Below are positions 10,263-19,080 of a stretch of DNA of 64,000 nucleotides, in pieces (within the stretch, counting starts at the first letter, position 1; every line of letters begins with the position of its first letter). The notes beneath the pieces are model-generated. The model made no database searches and was not told the origin of the DNA. It worked only from the letters and a program-made list of their open reading frames with translations. Location of the stretch: contig NZ_JALKAL010000004.1 in assembly GCF_023015765.1 (NCBI RefSeq), positions 62,001-126,000 of the forward strand, read 5' to 3'. The DNA is from Ornithinimicrobium sp. F0845 (lineage in GTDB: Bacteria > Actinomycetota > Actinomycetes > Actinomycetales > Dermatophilaceae). The position numbers and the translations under genes were made by a program.

Positions 10263-11788
10263 TAGTCCTCTCCCGCCAATTCCTTGGCCTGGTCGATGAT
10301 GGAGTGCTTCTTGTCCTTGCGAACCGCTCCCCAGATGGAGGAGGCGATGAACAGCAGGACGAACACGGACAGCACGGCGGAGATCGGTCGGGTCGCGAAG
10401 ATCGCCATGGACCCGTCGGAGAGCAGCATCGACTGGCGGAAGGACTCCTCTAGGATCGCGCCCAACACGAAGGCCAGCACGAGTGGCGCCGGCTCGAAGC
10501 CGAACTTGCGCATGAAGTAGCCGAGCACGCCCATGATCAGCATCACCCACATGTCGAAGGTGCTGTTGTTCAGCGTGTACACACCCACGAGGGTGATGAG
10601 CATCGCGATGCCGCCGATGATGCCGATCCGGACCCGCAGCAGCTGCACGAAGAAGCCGACCATCGGCCAGTTAAGCATCAGCAGGATGAGGTTGCCGATC
10701 AGCATCGAGGCGATCACCCCCCAGAAGAGTTCCGGGTGCGCGGTGATCAGCTGAGGCCCCGGCGTGATGTTCTGCGCCATCAGCGCCCCCAGGATCAGGG
10801 CGAGGACGGCGTTGGAGGGCAGTCCGAGGGTCAGCAGCGGGATGAAGGCCGAGATGGAGGAAGCGTTGTTGGCGGTCTCGGGTCCGGCGACGCCCTCGAT
10901 CGCTCCCTTGCCGAACTCCTCCGGGTGCTTGGAACGGCGCTTCTCGATGCCGTAGGACGCGATAGAGGACAGCACACCGCCTCCGCCGGGCAGCACGCCG
11001 ATCGGGAAGCCGAGGAGCGACCCGCGGGTGATCGGTCCCCGGGAGGCCTTCCAGTCCTCGCGGGAGAAGGTCAGCCGACCGACCTCGCCGATCTTGCCGT
11101 GCGACTGGCCGCTCCGCTCCAGGACGTAGAGGATCTCGCTCACGCCGAACAGACCCATCGCGACGGCGACCAGGTCGATGCCGGAGAACAGCCCCGGCAG
11201 GCCGAGGGTGAAGCGGGTCGTGCCGGCGATGGGGTCGGTGCCCACCACGGCGAGGAGGAGTCCGATCGCCGCGGCGATCACGCTCTTGAGGGTCGACTTG
11301 GTGCCGAGGTAGGTCACCATCACGATGCCCAGCACGGTGAGGGTCACGTACTCCGGCGGGCCGAACCGCACGGCGAAGCCCGCGAGGCTCGGAGCTATCA
11401 GGATGAGACCGATGATGGCGACAGTCCCGCCGATGAATGACCCCACGGCCGAGATTGCCAGGGCGGGGCCGGCCCGGCCCGCCTTGGTCATCTCATAGCC
11501 GTCGATCGCGGTGACTGCGCTCGCCGCCTCTCCCGGGATCCGGAGGAGGACCGAGGTGATTGTCCCCCCGTACATCGACCCGTAGTAGACGCCCGCCAAC
11601 ATGACGATCGCCGAGGTCGGCTCCATGCTGTAGGTGAACGGCAGGAGGAGCGCGATGGTCGCGGTGGGCCCGAGCCCGGGCAGCACGCCGATGACGGTGC
11701 CGATCATGACACCCAGGAGGACGTACAGCAGGTTGGCGGGTGTCAGGATGACGCCGAAGCCATCCACCAGGTTCGTGAGGCTGTCCAT
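10262..11788 (-). CDS. tctA: Tripartite tricarboxylate transporter large permease TctA
   Basis: This 508-residue integral membrane protein has about 12 hydrophobic segments and the conserved TctA N-terminus ([20 protein letters not shown], then [20 protein letters not shown]). I start at the ATG at 11788 with GGAGGT 8 bases upstream, 2 bases after the tctB stop; an earlier in-frame start lacks a ribosome site. It is the large channel subunit of a TTT-family secondary importer for carboxylates. With TctB and the TctC lipoprotein upstream, the three genes make a complete system. The substrate is probably the acid degraded by the flanking enzymes rather than citrate, but this is inference. Confidence 0.94.
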   Translation of the reverse strand: MDSLTNLVDGFGVILTPANLLYVLLGVMIGTVIGVLPGLGPTATIALLLPFTYSMEPTSAIVMLAGVYYGSMYGGTITSVLLRIPGEAASAVTAIDGYEMTKAGRAGPALAISAVGSFIGGTVAIIGLILIAPSLAGFAVRFGPPEYVTLTVLGIVMVTYLGTKSTLKSVIAAAIGLLLAVVGTDPIAGTTRFTLGLPGLFSGIDLVAVAMGLFGVSEILYVLERSGQSHGKIGEVGRLTFSREDWKASRGPITRGSLLGFPIGVLPGGGGVLSSIASYGIEKRRSKHPEEFGKGAIEGVAGPETANNASSISAFIPLLTLGLPSNAVLALILGALMAQNITPGPQLITAHPELFWGVIASMLIGNLILLMLNWPMVGFFVQLLRVRIGIIGGIAMLITLVGVYTLNNSTFDMWVMLIMGVLGYFMRKFGFEPAPLVLAFVLGAILEESFRQSMLLSDGSMAIFATRPISAVLSVFVLLFIASSIWGAVRKDKKHSIIDQAKELAGED

Positions 11789-11790
11789 CG

Positions 11791-12288
11791 TCAGCGACCT
11801 CCCCACAGCTGGGCAATCACATCATCGGGGAAGCGCGCGCCCAGGAGCTGCACGAACAGCAGGTAGGTGACCACCGTGGCGCCCACCGCAAGGGCCGCCG
11901 ACATGAACCAGGTCTCGCGGGCCAGGAACCGGAACCAGATCAGGAGCAGCACCAGTCCACTCAGCACCAGCCCGAACCTGGAGAACATGAGGATGAACAG
12001 TGACAGGGTCGCCACACCGATGGTGGGGCGCAGTAGGCGGCCGGCAAACTCCTCGATGTCCTCCCCATCTCCGCCGATCACCATCCCGACCACGCAGCAG
12101 CCGATCAGGATCACCGCGACGATAATCGGCCAGAGGCCGGGTCCCGGGGTCGACAGCGTGCCGACGCCGAGATCGATCGCACCCAGGAGGAAGTAGAGGC
12201 CGATGAGAGCGCCAACAACGTAAGGAACTCGTTGAAAGATCTTGTCCTTAACGCTGTGGGTCGCCACGGCGGTCTGCTCAGAGTTCAT
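11791..12288 (-). CDS. tctB: Tripartite tricarboxylate transporter small membrane subunit TctB
   Basis: This 165-residue protein has four to five membrane segments (for example VPYVVGALIGLYFLLGAIDL and the VVTYLLFVQLLGARFP end), the size and layout of the small TctB subunit. It lies between tctC and tctA. The 63-base gap to tctC holds a strong 13-bp hairpin, while the gap to tctA is 2 bases. TctB subunits are poorly conserved in sequence, so the call rests on topology and position as well as on the C-terminal motif. Confidence 0.9.
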   Translation of the reverse strand: MNSEQTAVATHSVKDKIFQRVPYVVGALIGLYFLLGAIDLGVGTLSTPGPGLWPIIVAVILIGCCVVGMVIGGDGEDIEEFAGRLLRPTIGVATLSLFILMFSRFGLVLSGLVLLLIWFRFLARETWFMSAALAVGATVVTYLLFVQLLGARFPDDVIAQLWGGR

Positions 12289-12307
12289 GAGTGCTCCTCG
12301 GGGGGTA

Positions 12308-12341
12308 GAGCTGGCCGCTGAAGGGAACCAGCGGCCAGCTC
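12308..12341 (-). terminator. Hairpin between tctC and tctB
   Basis: A perfect 13-bp inverted repeat (12308-12320 with 12329-12341, arms GAGCTGGCCGCTG) closes an 8-base loop just after the tctC stop. There is no T-run after it in the direction of transcription, so it is more likely an mRNA-stabilising or attenuating hairpin than a full terminator. It would raise the binding-protein level over the membrane subunits. An equivalent structure follows the dctP gene. Confidence 0.7.
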
Positions 12342-12351
12342 CGGTTGCCTG

Positions 12352-13338
12352 TCAGCCCAGTAGTTCCGTCAGGATGGGGCCGAGTGTCTCCTGCTCGTCG
12401 ACCATCATCGCCTGCAGCTCCTCGGCGCCCATGAACTCGTCGAGGAGGCGGACCTCACCGATCACCTCGATTGTTGCCGGGTCCTGGAGGGCCTTCTCCA
12501 GCGATCCTTCCAGCGTCGCGAGGACGTCGTCCGGGACCTCGGCAGGGGCCACGAGGATGAAGTAGGAGTTGCCGTAGATCAGGCTCTCGAAGCCCGACTC
12601 AGCCAGCGTGGGGACATCGGGCGCCCAGCCGAGTCGGTTGGGCGCACCTGTTGCCAGAACCGCGAATTCGCCAGCGTCCACCTGAGCCATGGTGGTCTGT
12701 GCGTTGGAACAGAAGCAGGCGTCGACATTGTCACCGAGCAGCGCCGTCACGGCTGGAGCCTCGCCCTGGAAGGGCACGGGAGTGAACTCGACGTCGTACT
12801 CGTCGGCCATCCGGATGAGCTCGACGTGCTGCGGTGAACTCGCACCCGCCGTACCCACCTTGATCCCGCCCGGGGTGGCCTTGGCCGCCTCGATCAGGTG
12901 GTCGATGGTGCTGTAACCGGAGTCGGACGGCACGACGATGAGGCCGGGACCGAAGGTGCCCACGCCGATAGCCTGGACGTCCTCGAGGTCGTAGCCGACG
13001 TCCTCGATGAGCGGCACCCGGCCCGCAGCGGAGGCGGTGGTCATCCCGATGGTGTAACCGTCCGGCTCGGACCGGACAACGTCGGCCGTCCCGACGGAGC
13101 CGGAGGCGCCCTCCTTGTTCTCCACCACGAAGGTTGTACCGAGGTCCTTCTCCATAAACGCCGCGATCGCGCGGCCGCCGACGTCGGTGGGACCTCCCGC
13201 GGCATAACTGATGATCATGTTGACGTCATCTGACGGGAACTCGTCGGACGACGACGCGCCCCCGGAGTCACCGCAGGCGGTCACGACGAGAAGCGACGCG
13301 CCGGCAGCAAATGCAGCAAGAACTCTGCTCTTGGTCAT
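12352..13338 (-). CDS. tctC: TctC-type substrate-binding lipoprotein
   Basis: This 328-residue secreted receptor has a lipoprotein signal ending in a lipobox (LLVVTAC, Cys at about 22), then the Bug/TctC solute-binding fold, including MIISYAAGGPTDVGGRAIA and VENKEGASGSVGTADV near the ligand pocket. It captures the substrate outside the membrane for TctAB. It is placed between the acyl-CoA synthetase gene (15 bases upstream) and tctB, so import and activation are encoded together. The ligand pocket cannot be interpreted from sequence alone. Confidence 0.94.
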   Translation of the reverse strand: MTKSRVLAAFAAGASLLVVTACGDSGGASSSDEFPSDDVNMIISYAAGGPTDVGGRAIAAFMEKDLGTTFVVENKEGASGSVGTADVVRSEPDGYTIGMTTASAAGRVPLIEDVGYDLEDVQAIGVGTFGPGLIVVPSDSGYSTIDHLIEAAKATPGGIKVGTAGASSPQHVELIRMADEYDVEFTPVPFQGEAPAVTALLGDNVDACFCSNAQTTMAQVDAGEFAVLATGAPNRLGWAPDVPTLAESGFESLIYGNSYFILVAPAEVPDDVLATLEGSLEKALQDPATIEVIGEVRLLDEFMGAEELQAMMVDEQETLGPILTELLG

Positions 13339-13353
13339 GCGATTTCCAATCTC

Positions 13354-15576
13354 TCAACTTCTTTGAGGGGAGGTGACCACGGCGCGAAGCGGCGGCCCCG
13401 GCTCCGGAGTTGGCTCCGGACCTGGTGTGTGGGTGCTGATCAGGGCATCGAGTGCGTAGGCGCCCTGTCCGCGGGGCAAGACGACGAAGGGGTTCACGTC
13501 GATGCTCTCGATCGTGTCGGCGTGCGCGGCGGCGAAAACCGAGAGGTTGCTGAGGGCGCGGGCCAGGGCCTCGGTGTCCGCCGGCTCGGTCCCGCGGGCC
13601 CCGTCGAGGAGTTCGAAGCCGCGCACCTCGCGGATCATCTCCGCGGCCGTCGAGACATCGAAGGGTGCCAGACGCAGCGTGACGTCCTGGAGCACCTCGA
13701 CGAAGACGCCGCCGAGGCCGAAGGCCACGGTCATCCCCAGCGACGGGTCGTTCTTCACCCCCAGGATGGTCTCGACCCCGCCACTGACCATCGGGGTCAC
13801 CAGGACCCCGGACAGGCGCGCCTGCGGCACCGCAGCCTGCGCCGAGGCGATGATCTGCCCGTAGGCAGCCTCGACCTGCGCGGCGTCCGCGAGACCGAGC
13901 CGGACACCGCCCACCTCACTCTTGTGCGCGATGTCGGGCGAGACGATCTTCAGCACCACCGGGTAGCCCAGCTCCTCGGCCGCGGACACCGCGTCCGTCG
14001 CCGACTGCACGACACGATCGGGCACGGTCGGGACGCCGGCGTCACTGAGGATCGCCTTGGCCCGGTCCTCCGTCAGCTCCCCGGTCAGCGGGGCCGACGA
14101 GGCGGGCAGGGGGTGGAACTCCTCAGGCATCGGCGCGCTCATGGCCGCACCCAGCCTGGCCAGCCGCCCAGCCGTCTCCACCATGTTGCGCAGGTCCTCG
14201 TAGTGGGGCATGCCCAGCGTGTTGAGCGCGCGGGCGGTCTCGGGACTGGTGAGCGAGGACACCATGATGTGCGCCTTCGGGTGGGCCTCGCGCACCGTCC
14301 GCAACGAGTTGACGACGGTGGTGGCCCACGGCTCCATCAGGCCCAGGTAGGTGAGGAAGACGAGCACCGTGTCGTAGTCCGTGCCGTCGATAACCGTGTT
14401 GAGGAAGGCGGGGAACAGTGCCGGGTCGTTGGTGACCTGAGCCGTCGTGTCGATCGGGTTGGTGACCCCCGCCGGCGGCCAGATCCTCTTGAGCTCCTGC
14501 TGCACCTCGACCGGCAACGGAGGGACCTGCAGACCGGCCTCCTCAGCGGCGTCGGCCATCAAGATGCCGGCGCCGCCGGAGCCCGTGAATACCGCGACCT
14601 GACCGCCCCGCGGCAGCCCGCCCAGCGCGAGGGCGTGGCTGAGGTCCATCAGCTCGGAGACCGAGGTGACCCGGCACACGTCATACTGCCGGAACAGAGC
14701 GTCGTAGGCGTCGTCCGAGCCGACGAGGGACGCCGTGTGCGAGCTCGCCGCAGCGGCGCCGACGTCGGAGACCCCGGCCTTGAGCATGATGACCGGCTTG
14801 CGTCGCTGACGCGCCGAGGCCAGGGCCGCCTGGAGCCGGCGACCGTCCTTGCATCCCTCCATGTAGACGGCGATGGCTGACACGTCGTCCTGCTCGGCGA
14901 AGTAGGCGATCGAGTCGGCGACGTCGACGTCGCACTCGTTGCCGGTCGTGATCCACGGGGTGAACTCGAAGCCCCGGTTCGCGGCCAGTGCGACACAGTG
15001 CCCGCCCAGGGCGCCGCTCTGGCTCACCAGCGCGATGCGCGGCACGTCAGCGATGACATGGTCACGGGGGATCATGACGGCCGCGGCGAAGGTCGGGAGA
15101 GCCCCGGTGACCATGTTCGCGGCGCCGATGCAGTTCGGTCCGATGATGCGCATACCGCTCGTCGCGGCGATCCGGGTGAGCTCAACCTGCTGCCGCTCAC
15201 CCTCCTCGCCAGCCTCGGCGAAACCGGCGCTGAACAGGACGACGGCCTTGACGCCCGCGTCCGCGCACCCGCGCACCGCCTCCATCACGGCCGGCCCGGG
15301 GACCGCGACGACGGCGAGGTCGGGAACCTCCGGGAGCGCCTCGAGCGACGGGTAGGCCCGCACGCCCTGCACCTCGTCGAAGTTCGGGTTGATCGGGTAG
15401 ATCGCACCGTCGAACCCGTGGCTCTTCATGTGGTGGATCGGCCGGCCGCCGATCTTCAACTGGTGGGACGACGCCCCGATGACCGCCACGGAACGCGGCG
15501 CGAAGACAGCCTCGAAGCCGTGCAGGCGAGGCGTCCCCGCCACGGGGTACGCGTCCTGTGTAGCGTCATTGCTCAT
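13354..15576 (-). CDS. NDP-forming acyl-CoA synthetase (acetate-CoA ligase family)
   Basis: This 740-residue fusion has an N-terminal CoA-binding domain (RSVAVIGASSHQLKIGG), succinyl-CoA-synthetase-like ligase domains with the phospho-His segment SSHTASLVGSDDA, and a C-terminal ATP-grasp domain (YPVVLKIVSPDIAHKSEVGG). Such enzymes make an acyl-CoA from a free acid with ATP going to ADP and phosphate. The ATG at 15576 (GGAG upstream) is preferred over a GTG at 15624, which would place the operator-like repeat inside the gene. It is the first gene of the operon reaching down to about 5.3 kb and is divergent from the GntR regulator. It probably activates the acid imported by TctCBA. Confidence 0.9.
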   Translation of the reverse strand: MSNDATQDAYPVAGTPRLHGFEAVFAPRSVAVIGASSHQLKIGGRPIHHMKSHGFDGAIYPINPNFDEVQGVRAYPSLEALPEVPDLAVVAVPGPAVMEAVRGCADAGVKAVVLFSAGFAEAGEEGERQQVELTRIAATSGMRIIGPNCIGAANMVTGALPTFAAAVMIPRDHVIADVPRIALVSQSGALGGHCVALAANRGFEFTPWITTGNECDVDVADSIAYFAEQDDVSAIAVYMEGCKDGRRLQAALASARQRRKPVIMLKAGVSDVGAAAASSHTASLVGSDDAYDALFRQYDVCRVTSVSELMDLSHALALGGLPRGGQVAVFTGSGGAGILMADAAEEAGLQVPPLPVEVQQELKRIWPPAGVTNPIDTTAQVTNDPALFPAFLNTVIDGTDYDTVLVFLTYLGLMEPWATTVVNSLRTVREAHPKAHIMVSSLTSPETARALNTLGMPHYEDLRNMVETAGRLARLGAAMSAPMPEEFHPLPASSAPLTGELTEDRAKAILSDAGVPTVPDRVVQSATDAVSAAEELGYPVVLKIVSPDIAHKSEVGGVRLGLADAAQVEAAYGQIIASAQAAVPQARLSGVLVTPMVSGGVETILGVKNDPSLGMTVAFGLGGVFVEVLQDVTLRLAPFDVSTAAEMIREVRGFELLDGARGTEPADTEALARALSNLSVFAAAHADTIESIDVNPFVVLPRGQGAYALDALISTHTPGPEPTPEPGPPLRAVVTSPQRS

Positions 15577-15600
15577 GCTCACTGCTCCAGCTGTCGGGCG

Positions 15601-15638
15601 TTGTGCATACTGAAGGTCATGCACAAATGTATACTAAA
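15601..15638. promoter_or_regulatory. Regulatory region with inverted repeat and GTATAC operator
   Basis: An inverted repeat TTGTGCAT (15601-15608) / ATGCACAA (15619-15626) is followed at 15625-15638 by AAATGTATACTAAA, the exact reverse complement of the site at 1094-1107. The segments TGCATACTGAA (15604) and TGTATACTAAA (15628) also form an imperfect direct repeat 24 bases apart. The region separates the acyl-CoA synthetase operon from the GntR gene and probably controls both. The binding protein is inferred. Confidence 0.6.
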
Positions 15639-15715
15639 GATCTCGGATGTCAACAGCCCAGTTCGGCCCGTCGGGTACGTTGCTGTTGCCTGACAACAGG
15701 AGACGAGGAAGTGCG

Positions 15716-16387
15716 ATGACCGTCGGCGAAGCCACAGAGCAGACTGGCACCTCCAGCGTGGAGCGGTGCCTGGTCGAGGTGCGCAACATGATCTTGACCG
15801 GCGAGCTCCTGCCCGGCGAGAAGGTGCACCAGGCGGACCTGGCGGCCCAGCTCTCAGTCAGCCGCATCCCGCTGCGCGAGGCGCTGTCCCGACTCCAGGC
15901 CGAGGGGGTGCTGACCCACCGACCGAACTCTGGCTACCAGGTCTCCCGCTTCAGCAGCGAGGATCTGACCGAGCTCTACCTGATGCGCCGCCTCCTCGAG
16001 ACCGAGCTCCTGCGGAGCGCCCCGCTCGGGCCGCAGCAGGCCGATCACCTGCACGAGATCAACGAGCGGCTGCGCAAAGTGGACGCTGCGACAGAGCCCG
16101 AGACCTACCAGGCCATCAACCACGACTTCCACTTCCACCTCTTCGACGCCTCCCCACTGCGCCTGGTCCGCGAGGAGGTGGACCGCCTCTGGTACCGCTC
16201 TGGCTTCTACCGGTCGCTCTACCTGCACGAGGCACCGACCGCCCTGCAGGTCCTGCACGAGCACGGTCTCATCATCGACGCCGTGCGTGACGAGGACGTC
16301 GAGGAGCTGATCCGGGTGACCGACGAGCACCGCAAGGGCACCGAGCGCCTCGCGATCGAACGTCTCGGCCGATCACGCCGCCGCTGA
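15716..16387 (+). CDS. GntR-family regulator with FCD ligand-binding domain
   Basis: This 223-residue regulator has a winged-helix DNA-binding domain (ADLAAQLSVSRIPLREALSR, then the wing THRPNSGYQVSRF) and an alpha-helical FCD domain with a metal/ligand-binding segment including DFHFHLF. The ATG at 15716 has AGGAGACGAGG upstream; an in-frame ATG at 15647 would add 23 residues but lacks a ribosome site. It sits in the middle of the CoA-catabolic island, divergent from the acyl-CoA synthetase/TctCBA operon, and converges on the MFS gene with a 15-base overlap. It is the best candidate to bind the GTATAC motif found at three island promoters. The effector is presumably an acid or acyl-CoA intermediate. 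Confidence 0.9.
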   Translation: MTVGEATEQTGTSSVERCLVEVRNMILTGELLPGEKVHQADLAAQLSVSRIPLREALSRLQAEGVLTHRPNSGYQVSRFSSEDLTELYLMRRLLETELLRSAPLGPQQADHLHEINERLRKVDAATEPETYQAINHDFHFHLFDASPLRLVREEVDRLWYRSGFYRSLYLHEAPTALQVLHEHGLIIDAVRDEDVEELIRVTDEHRKGTERLAIERLGRSRRR

Positions 16388-17638
16388 GTCGGCGGCACCA
16401 GGCTCGACCCCATCGGACGGTTCGCGCAGGACTGCCGGCCGGCACGCCCAGGCCGCGCCGAGCACGAGCACTGCGGTGACCGCGAGCGCAGCCCCGACGG
16501 ACAGGACGTCAGCGAGCACGCCGTTCAGGCCGGCGGCGAGCGGCCTGGACCCCATGAATCCCAGGAGCCACAGCGCCATAACCCTGCCGCGGAAGGCGCT
16601 CGGGACGCGCGCGTACAGTTCGGTTCCCAGCGCCGTGAGCGCGAGGGTCATGCCCATCCCAGCCAGCCCGAAGGCGAGCACCGCCAGCCAGGTCGCGGTG
16701 GCGAAGATCAGGACGAGCGCGCCCGCCGCCAGACACAGCAGCCCGAGGCTGGCCAGTCGCTCGCTCCCCAGACGGCGGGTGAGGAGCGACTGCGGGAAGA
16801 AGGCCACGAAGGCACCCAGCCCGAACGCCGAGGCGAACGTGCCCACCAGGTCGGCACCCCCACCGACCTGGCCCGCCAGGCTCGGCGCCAGGGTGATCGC
16901 CGGGTCGGCACCTATGCCGATCGCCGTGACTCCCAGGAGCACGGCGGCGATCGCCGGCCGCCTGGCGACGTAGGCGAGACCGGCGCGGATCGAGGTGTCG
17001 TTAGCCGCGCCGCGCGGGTGGTCGCCGGAGGGTAGGGTCGCGACCACGACACCGAAGACGACGTGGAGCACTGTGCTCACAGCGAAGGCCCAGGTCAGCC
17101 CGACGGTCACCGCCATGACTCCCCCGACGGCCGGACCGAAGGCGCGGCCGATCGCGAACGAGAAGTTGTCCAGCGCGACCGCCTTCGGCGTCTCCCCGGC
17201 GCGCACCAAGGAGGGCAACATCGCCTGCATGGCGGGGCCGCCGACTGTGAAACCCACGCCCACCGTGGCAACGGCCGCCATGACCGCCCAGGTCGGCGGC
17301 GACTCACCACCCACCCACAGCAGGAGCCAGATGGTGAGGGTGCCGGCGATGCAGAGCAGCCGACCGGTGAGCAGTTGGAGTTTGCGGTTCGCCCGGTCCG
17401 CGACGGCGCCGCTGACCGCGACCAGGAGCACCTGCGGGGCGAACAGCATGACGCTCACCAGGCCGACCAGCAGCGGGGAGCCGGTGCTGTCGAAGATCAG
17501 GATCACTGTGGCGATGTTGAAGATCCAGATGCCGACGTTCGCCAGCAGCTTGCCCACGAAGAATGGACCGAAGACCCGGTCCACGGCGATCTGGAGCAGG
17601 CTGCGGGGCACCGGCGCGCCCGCAGCACCCACGGGCAT
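16373..17638 (-). CDS. MFS transporter (12 TM, EntS/DHA3-like)
   Basis: This 421-residue membrane protein has about 12 hydrophobic segments and the MFS loop DRANRKLQLLTGRL between the second and third helices. RNA-level linkage to the upstream MaoC gene is shown by the TGATG overlap at 17638, which fixes the start. Subfamily resemblance is to DHA3/EntS-type permeases, mostly exporters. In this island it may export an excess intermediate or take up a related acid. The 3' end overlaps the GntR 3' end by 15 bases. Confidence 0.85.
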   Translation of the reverse strand: MPVGAAGAPVPRSLLQIAVDRVFGPFFVGKLLANVGIWIFNIATVILIFDSTGSPLLVGLVSVMLFAPQVLLVAVSGAVADRANRKLQLLTGRLLCIAGTLTIWLLLWVGGESPPTWAVMAAVATVGVGFTVGGPAMQAMLPSLVRAGETPKAVALDNFSFAIGRAFGPAVGGVMAVTVGLTWAFAVSTVLHVVFGVVVATLPSGDHPRGAANDTSIRAGLAYVARRPAIAAVLLGVTAIGIGADPAITLAPSLAGQVGGGADLVGTFASAFGLGAFVAFFPQSLLTRRLGSERLASLGLLCLAAGALVLIFATATWLAVLAFGLAGMGMTLALTALGTELYARVPSAFRGRVMALWLLGFMGSRPLAAGLNGVLADVLSVGAALAVTAVLVLGAAWACRPAVLREPSDGVEPGAADSAAA

Positions 17639-18090
17639 CAGAAGTAGTAGCGCGTCACCGGTTCTGCGACGCAGACCGGCTTGTCCACGCCCTCCGCGAC
17701 CACCGTCGCGCGCCACGTGACCTGCACGCCGCCGGACACCTCCCGTGCCTCGTGGACCGAGGTGGTGACACGCAGGCGGCTGCCCACCGGGGCGGGGGCC
17801 GGGAAGCGCACCTTGTCGAGCCCGTAGTTCAGGGCCATCCGGTGACCGCTGACCTGGAAGGTCTCCTTCATGAGGGGGACCAGCAGGGAGAGGGTCAGGT
17901 AGCCGTGGATGATGGTCCCGCTGAACGGCCCTTCCTTCGCCCGCTCGACGTCGACGTGGATCCACTGGTGGTCACCGGTGGCACTGGCGAACTCGTTCAC
18001 CCGGTCCTGGTCGACGGTGAGCCAGGAGCTCGTGCCGAGCTCCTCCCCCACGGCATCGAGCAGGGACTGCGCGCTGTCGAAAGTCTTCAT
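17638..18090 (-). CDS. MaoC-like (R)-enoyl-CoA hydratase
   Basis: This 150-residue hot-dog-fold protein carries the hydratase-2 motif ATGDHQWIHVD at about 37-47 with the catalytic Asp/His pair, followed by GTIIHGYLTLSLL. It would hydrate trans-2-enoyl-CoA to the (R)-3-hydroxyacyl-CoA. It is divergent from the TesB thioesterase and SDR genes, and the 87-base intergenic region has a copy of the GTATACATT motif. Single-domain MaoC proteins usually dimerise. The substrate is presumably an intermediate of the island pathway. Confidence 0.9.
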   Translation of the reverse strand: MKTFDSAQSLLDAVGEELGTSSWLTVDQDRVNEFASATGDHQWIHVDVERAKEGPFSGTIIHGYLTLSLLVPLMKETFQVSGHRMALNYGLDKVRFPAPAPVGSRLRVTTSVHEAREVSGGVQVTWRATVVAEGVDKPVCVAEPVTRYYF

Positions 18091-18127
18091 GCTGTCATCC
18101 GCTCTGAGTAGGCTGTCGCTGATTATG

Positions 18128-18146
18128 TGTATACATTAACGTATGC
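18128..18146. promoter_or_regulatory. Candidate GntR operator in maoC/tesB intergenic region
   Basis: The core TGTATACATT (18128-18137) matches the sites at 1098 and 15628. It contains the palindrome TGTATACA and is followed by GTATGC at 18141, which resembles an inverted second half-site. It lies between divergent genes of the same island, the same placement as the other two copies. The assignment to the GntR protein is inference. Confidence 0.5.
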
Positions 18147-18177
18147 TCATGGCCCACGACAGTGAGGAAGGAGTGGG

Positions 18178-19041
18178 ATGGACGTCTCGACGGTGGTCCA
18201 GGACCTCCGGCTCGACCAGGCCGGCCCCGACGCCTTCCGGGGCCACGCGCCCCGGCCGCACCCGGTGAGCACCCGGGTGTTCGGCGGCCAGGTCCTGGCG
18301 CAGGCGCTGCTGGCAGCGGGCCGGACCCTTCCTGAAGGACGACTGCCGCAGAGCCTGCACGCCTACTTCATTCGACCGGGCGACTTCACCCGGCCGCTTG
18401 ACTTCTCGGTCGTCCGGCACCGGGACGGCGGTGCCCTGTCAGCGCGCAGCGTCGTGGTGTCCCAGGAGGGCGAGACGATCCTCGAGCTCATGATGACCGG
18501 CGGGCCCGGTTGGCCGGAGACCACCAGTCACGATCCGATGCCGCAGGCCCCCGGGCCGGAGGGACTCTCCCCCGTCCAGGAGCAGCTCGCCCCGTACGCC
18601 GACGAGTGGGAAGGCTGGTTCGTGCGCCCCCGTCCTTTCGACCTGCACTACCCCGGCATCCCCCCGCGCCTGGCCGCCGACGGCGGGCAGGACCCAGGTC
18701 CCCGTAGCCAGGTCTGGGTGCGGGCCCGCGGTGACGTCCCGGACGACCCGCTGATGCAGCGCTGCCTGCTCGCCTACGCCAGCGACCAGACGATCCTCGA
18801 CCCGGTCCTGACCGCGCGGTGGGGCACCGTCATGCCGGGGGCCCAGAACGTGGCGTCGCTGGATCACTCCATGTGGTTCCACGCCGAGCCCGACGTCTCG
18901 GAGTGGCTGCTCTTCGACCAGTTCTCCTCGGCCGGGACGGCGCGGACCGGTCTGGCCCGCGGGCACGTCTACCGACAGGACGGCCGCCTCGTCTGCACCG
19001 TGACCCAGGAAGGTCTCATCAGGAGCAGCGCCCTGCGATAG
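18178..19041 (+). CDS. Acyl-CoA thioesterase II (TesB-like)
   Basis: This 287-residue protein has the double hot-dog TesB layout: N-terminal VFGGQVLAQALLAAGRTLP, middle LHAYFIRPGDFTRPLDFSV, and C-terminal ASLDHSMWFHAEPDVSEWLL, where the Asp/His-containing part contributes to catalysis. It hydrolyses acyl-CoA to free acid and CoA, often as an overflow valve in beta-oxidation. The start at 18178 has GAGGAAGGAG upstream. It begins a short plus-strand operon with two SDR genes and is divergent from maoC across a GTATAC-motif promoter. Confidence 0.9.
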   Translation: MDVSTVVQDLRLDQAGPDAFRGHAPRPHPVSTRVFGGQVLAQALLAAGRTLPEGRLPQSLHAYFIRPGDFTRPLDFSVVRHRDGGALSARSVVVSQEGETILELMMTGGPGWPETTSHDPMPQAPGPEGLSPVQEQLAPYADEWEGWFVRPRPFDLHYPGIPPRLAADGGQDPGPRSQVWVRARGDVPDDPLMQRCLLAYASDQTILDPVLTARWGTVMPGAQNVASLDHSMWFHAEPDVSEWLLFDQFSSAGTARTGLARGHVYRQDGRLVCTVTQEGLIRSSALR

Positions 19042-19080
19042 CGCTCCCGGCCCACGGGCGCGCGGAAGAAAGAGGTGGAG

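Noticed and set aside
15577-15624. GTG at 15624 as start of the acyl-CoA synthetase
   Set aside because: It would place the operator-like inverted repeat inside the coding sequence and has no ribosome site; the ATG at 15576 fits better.
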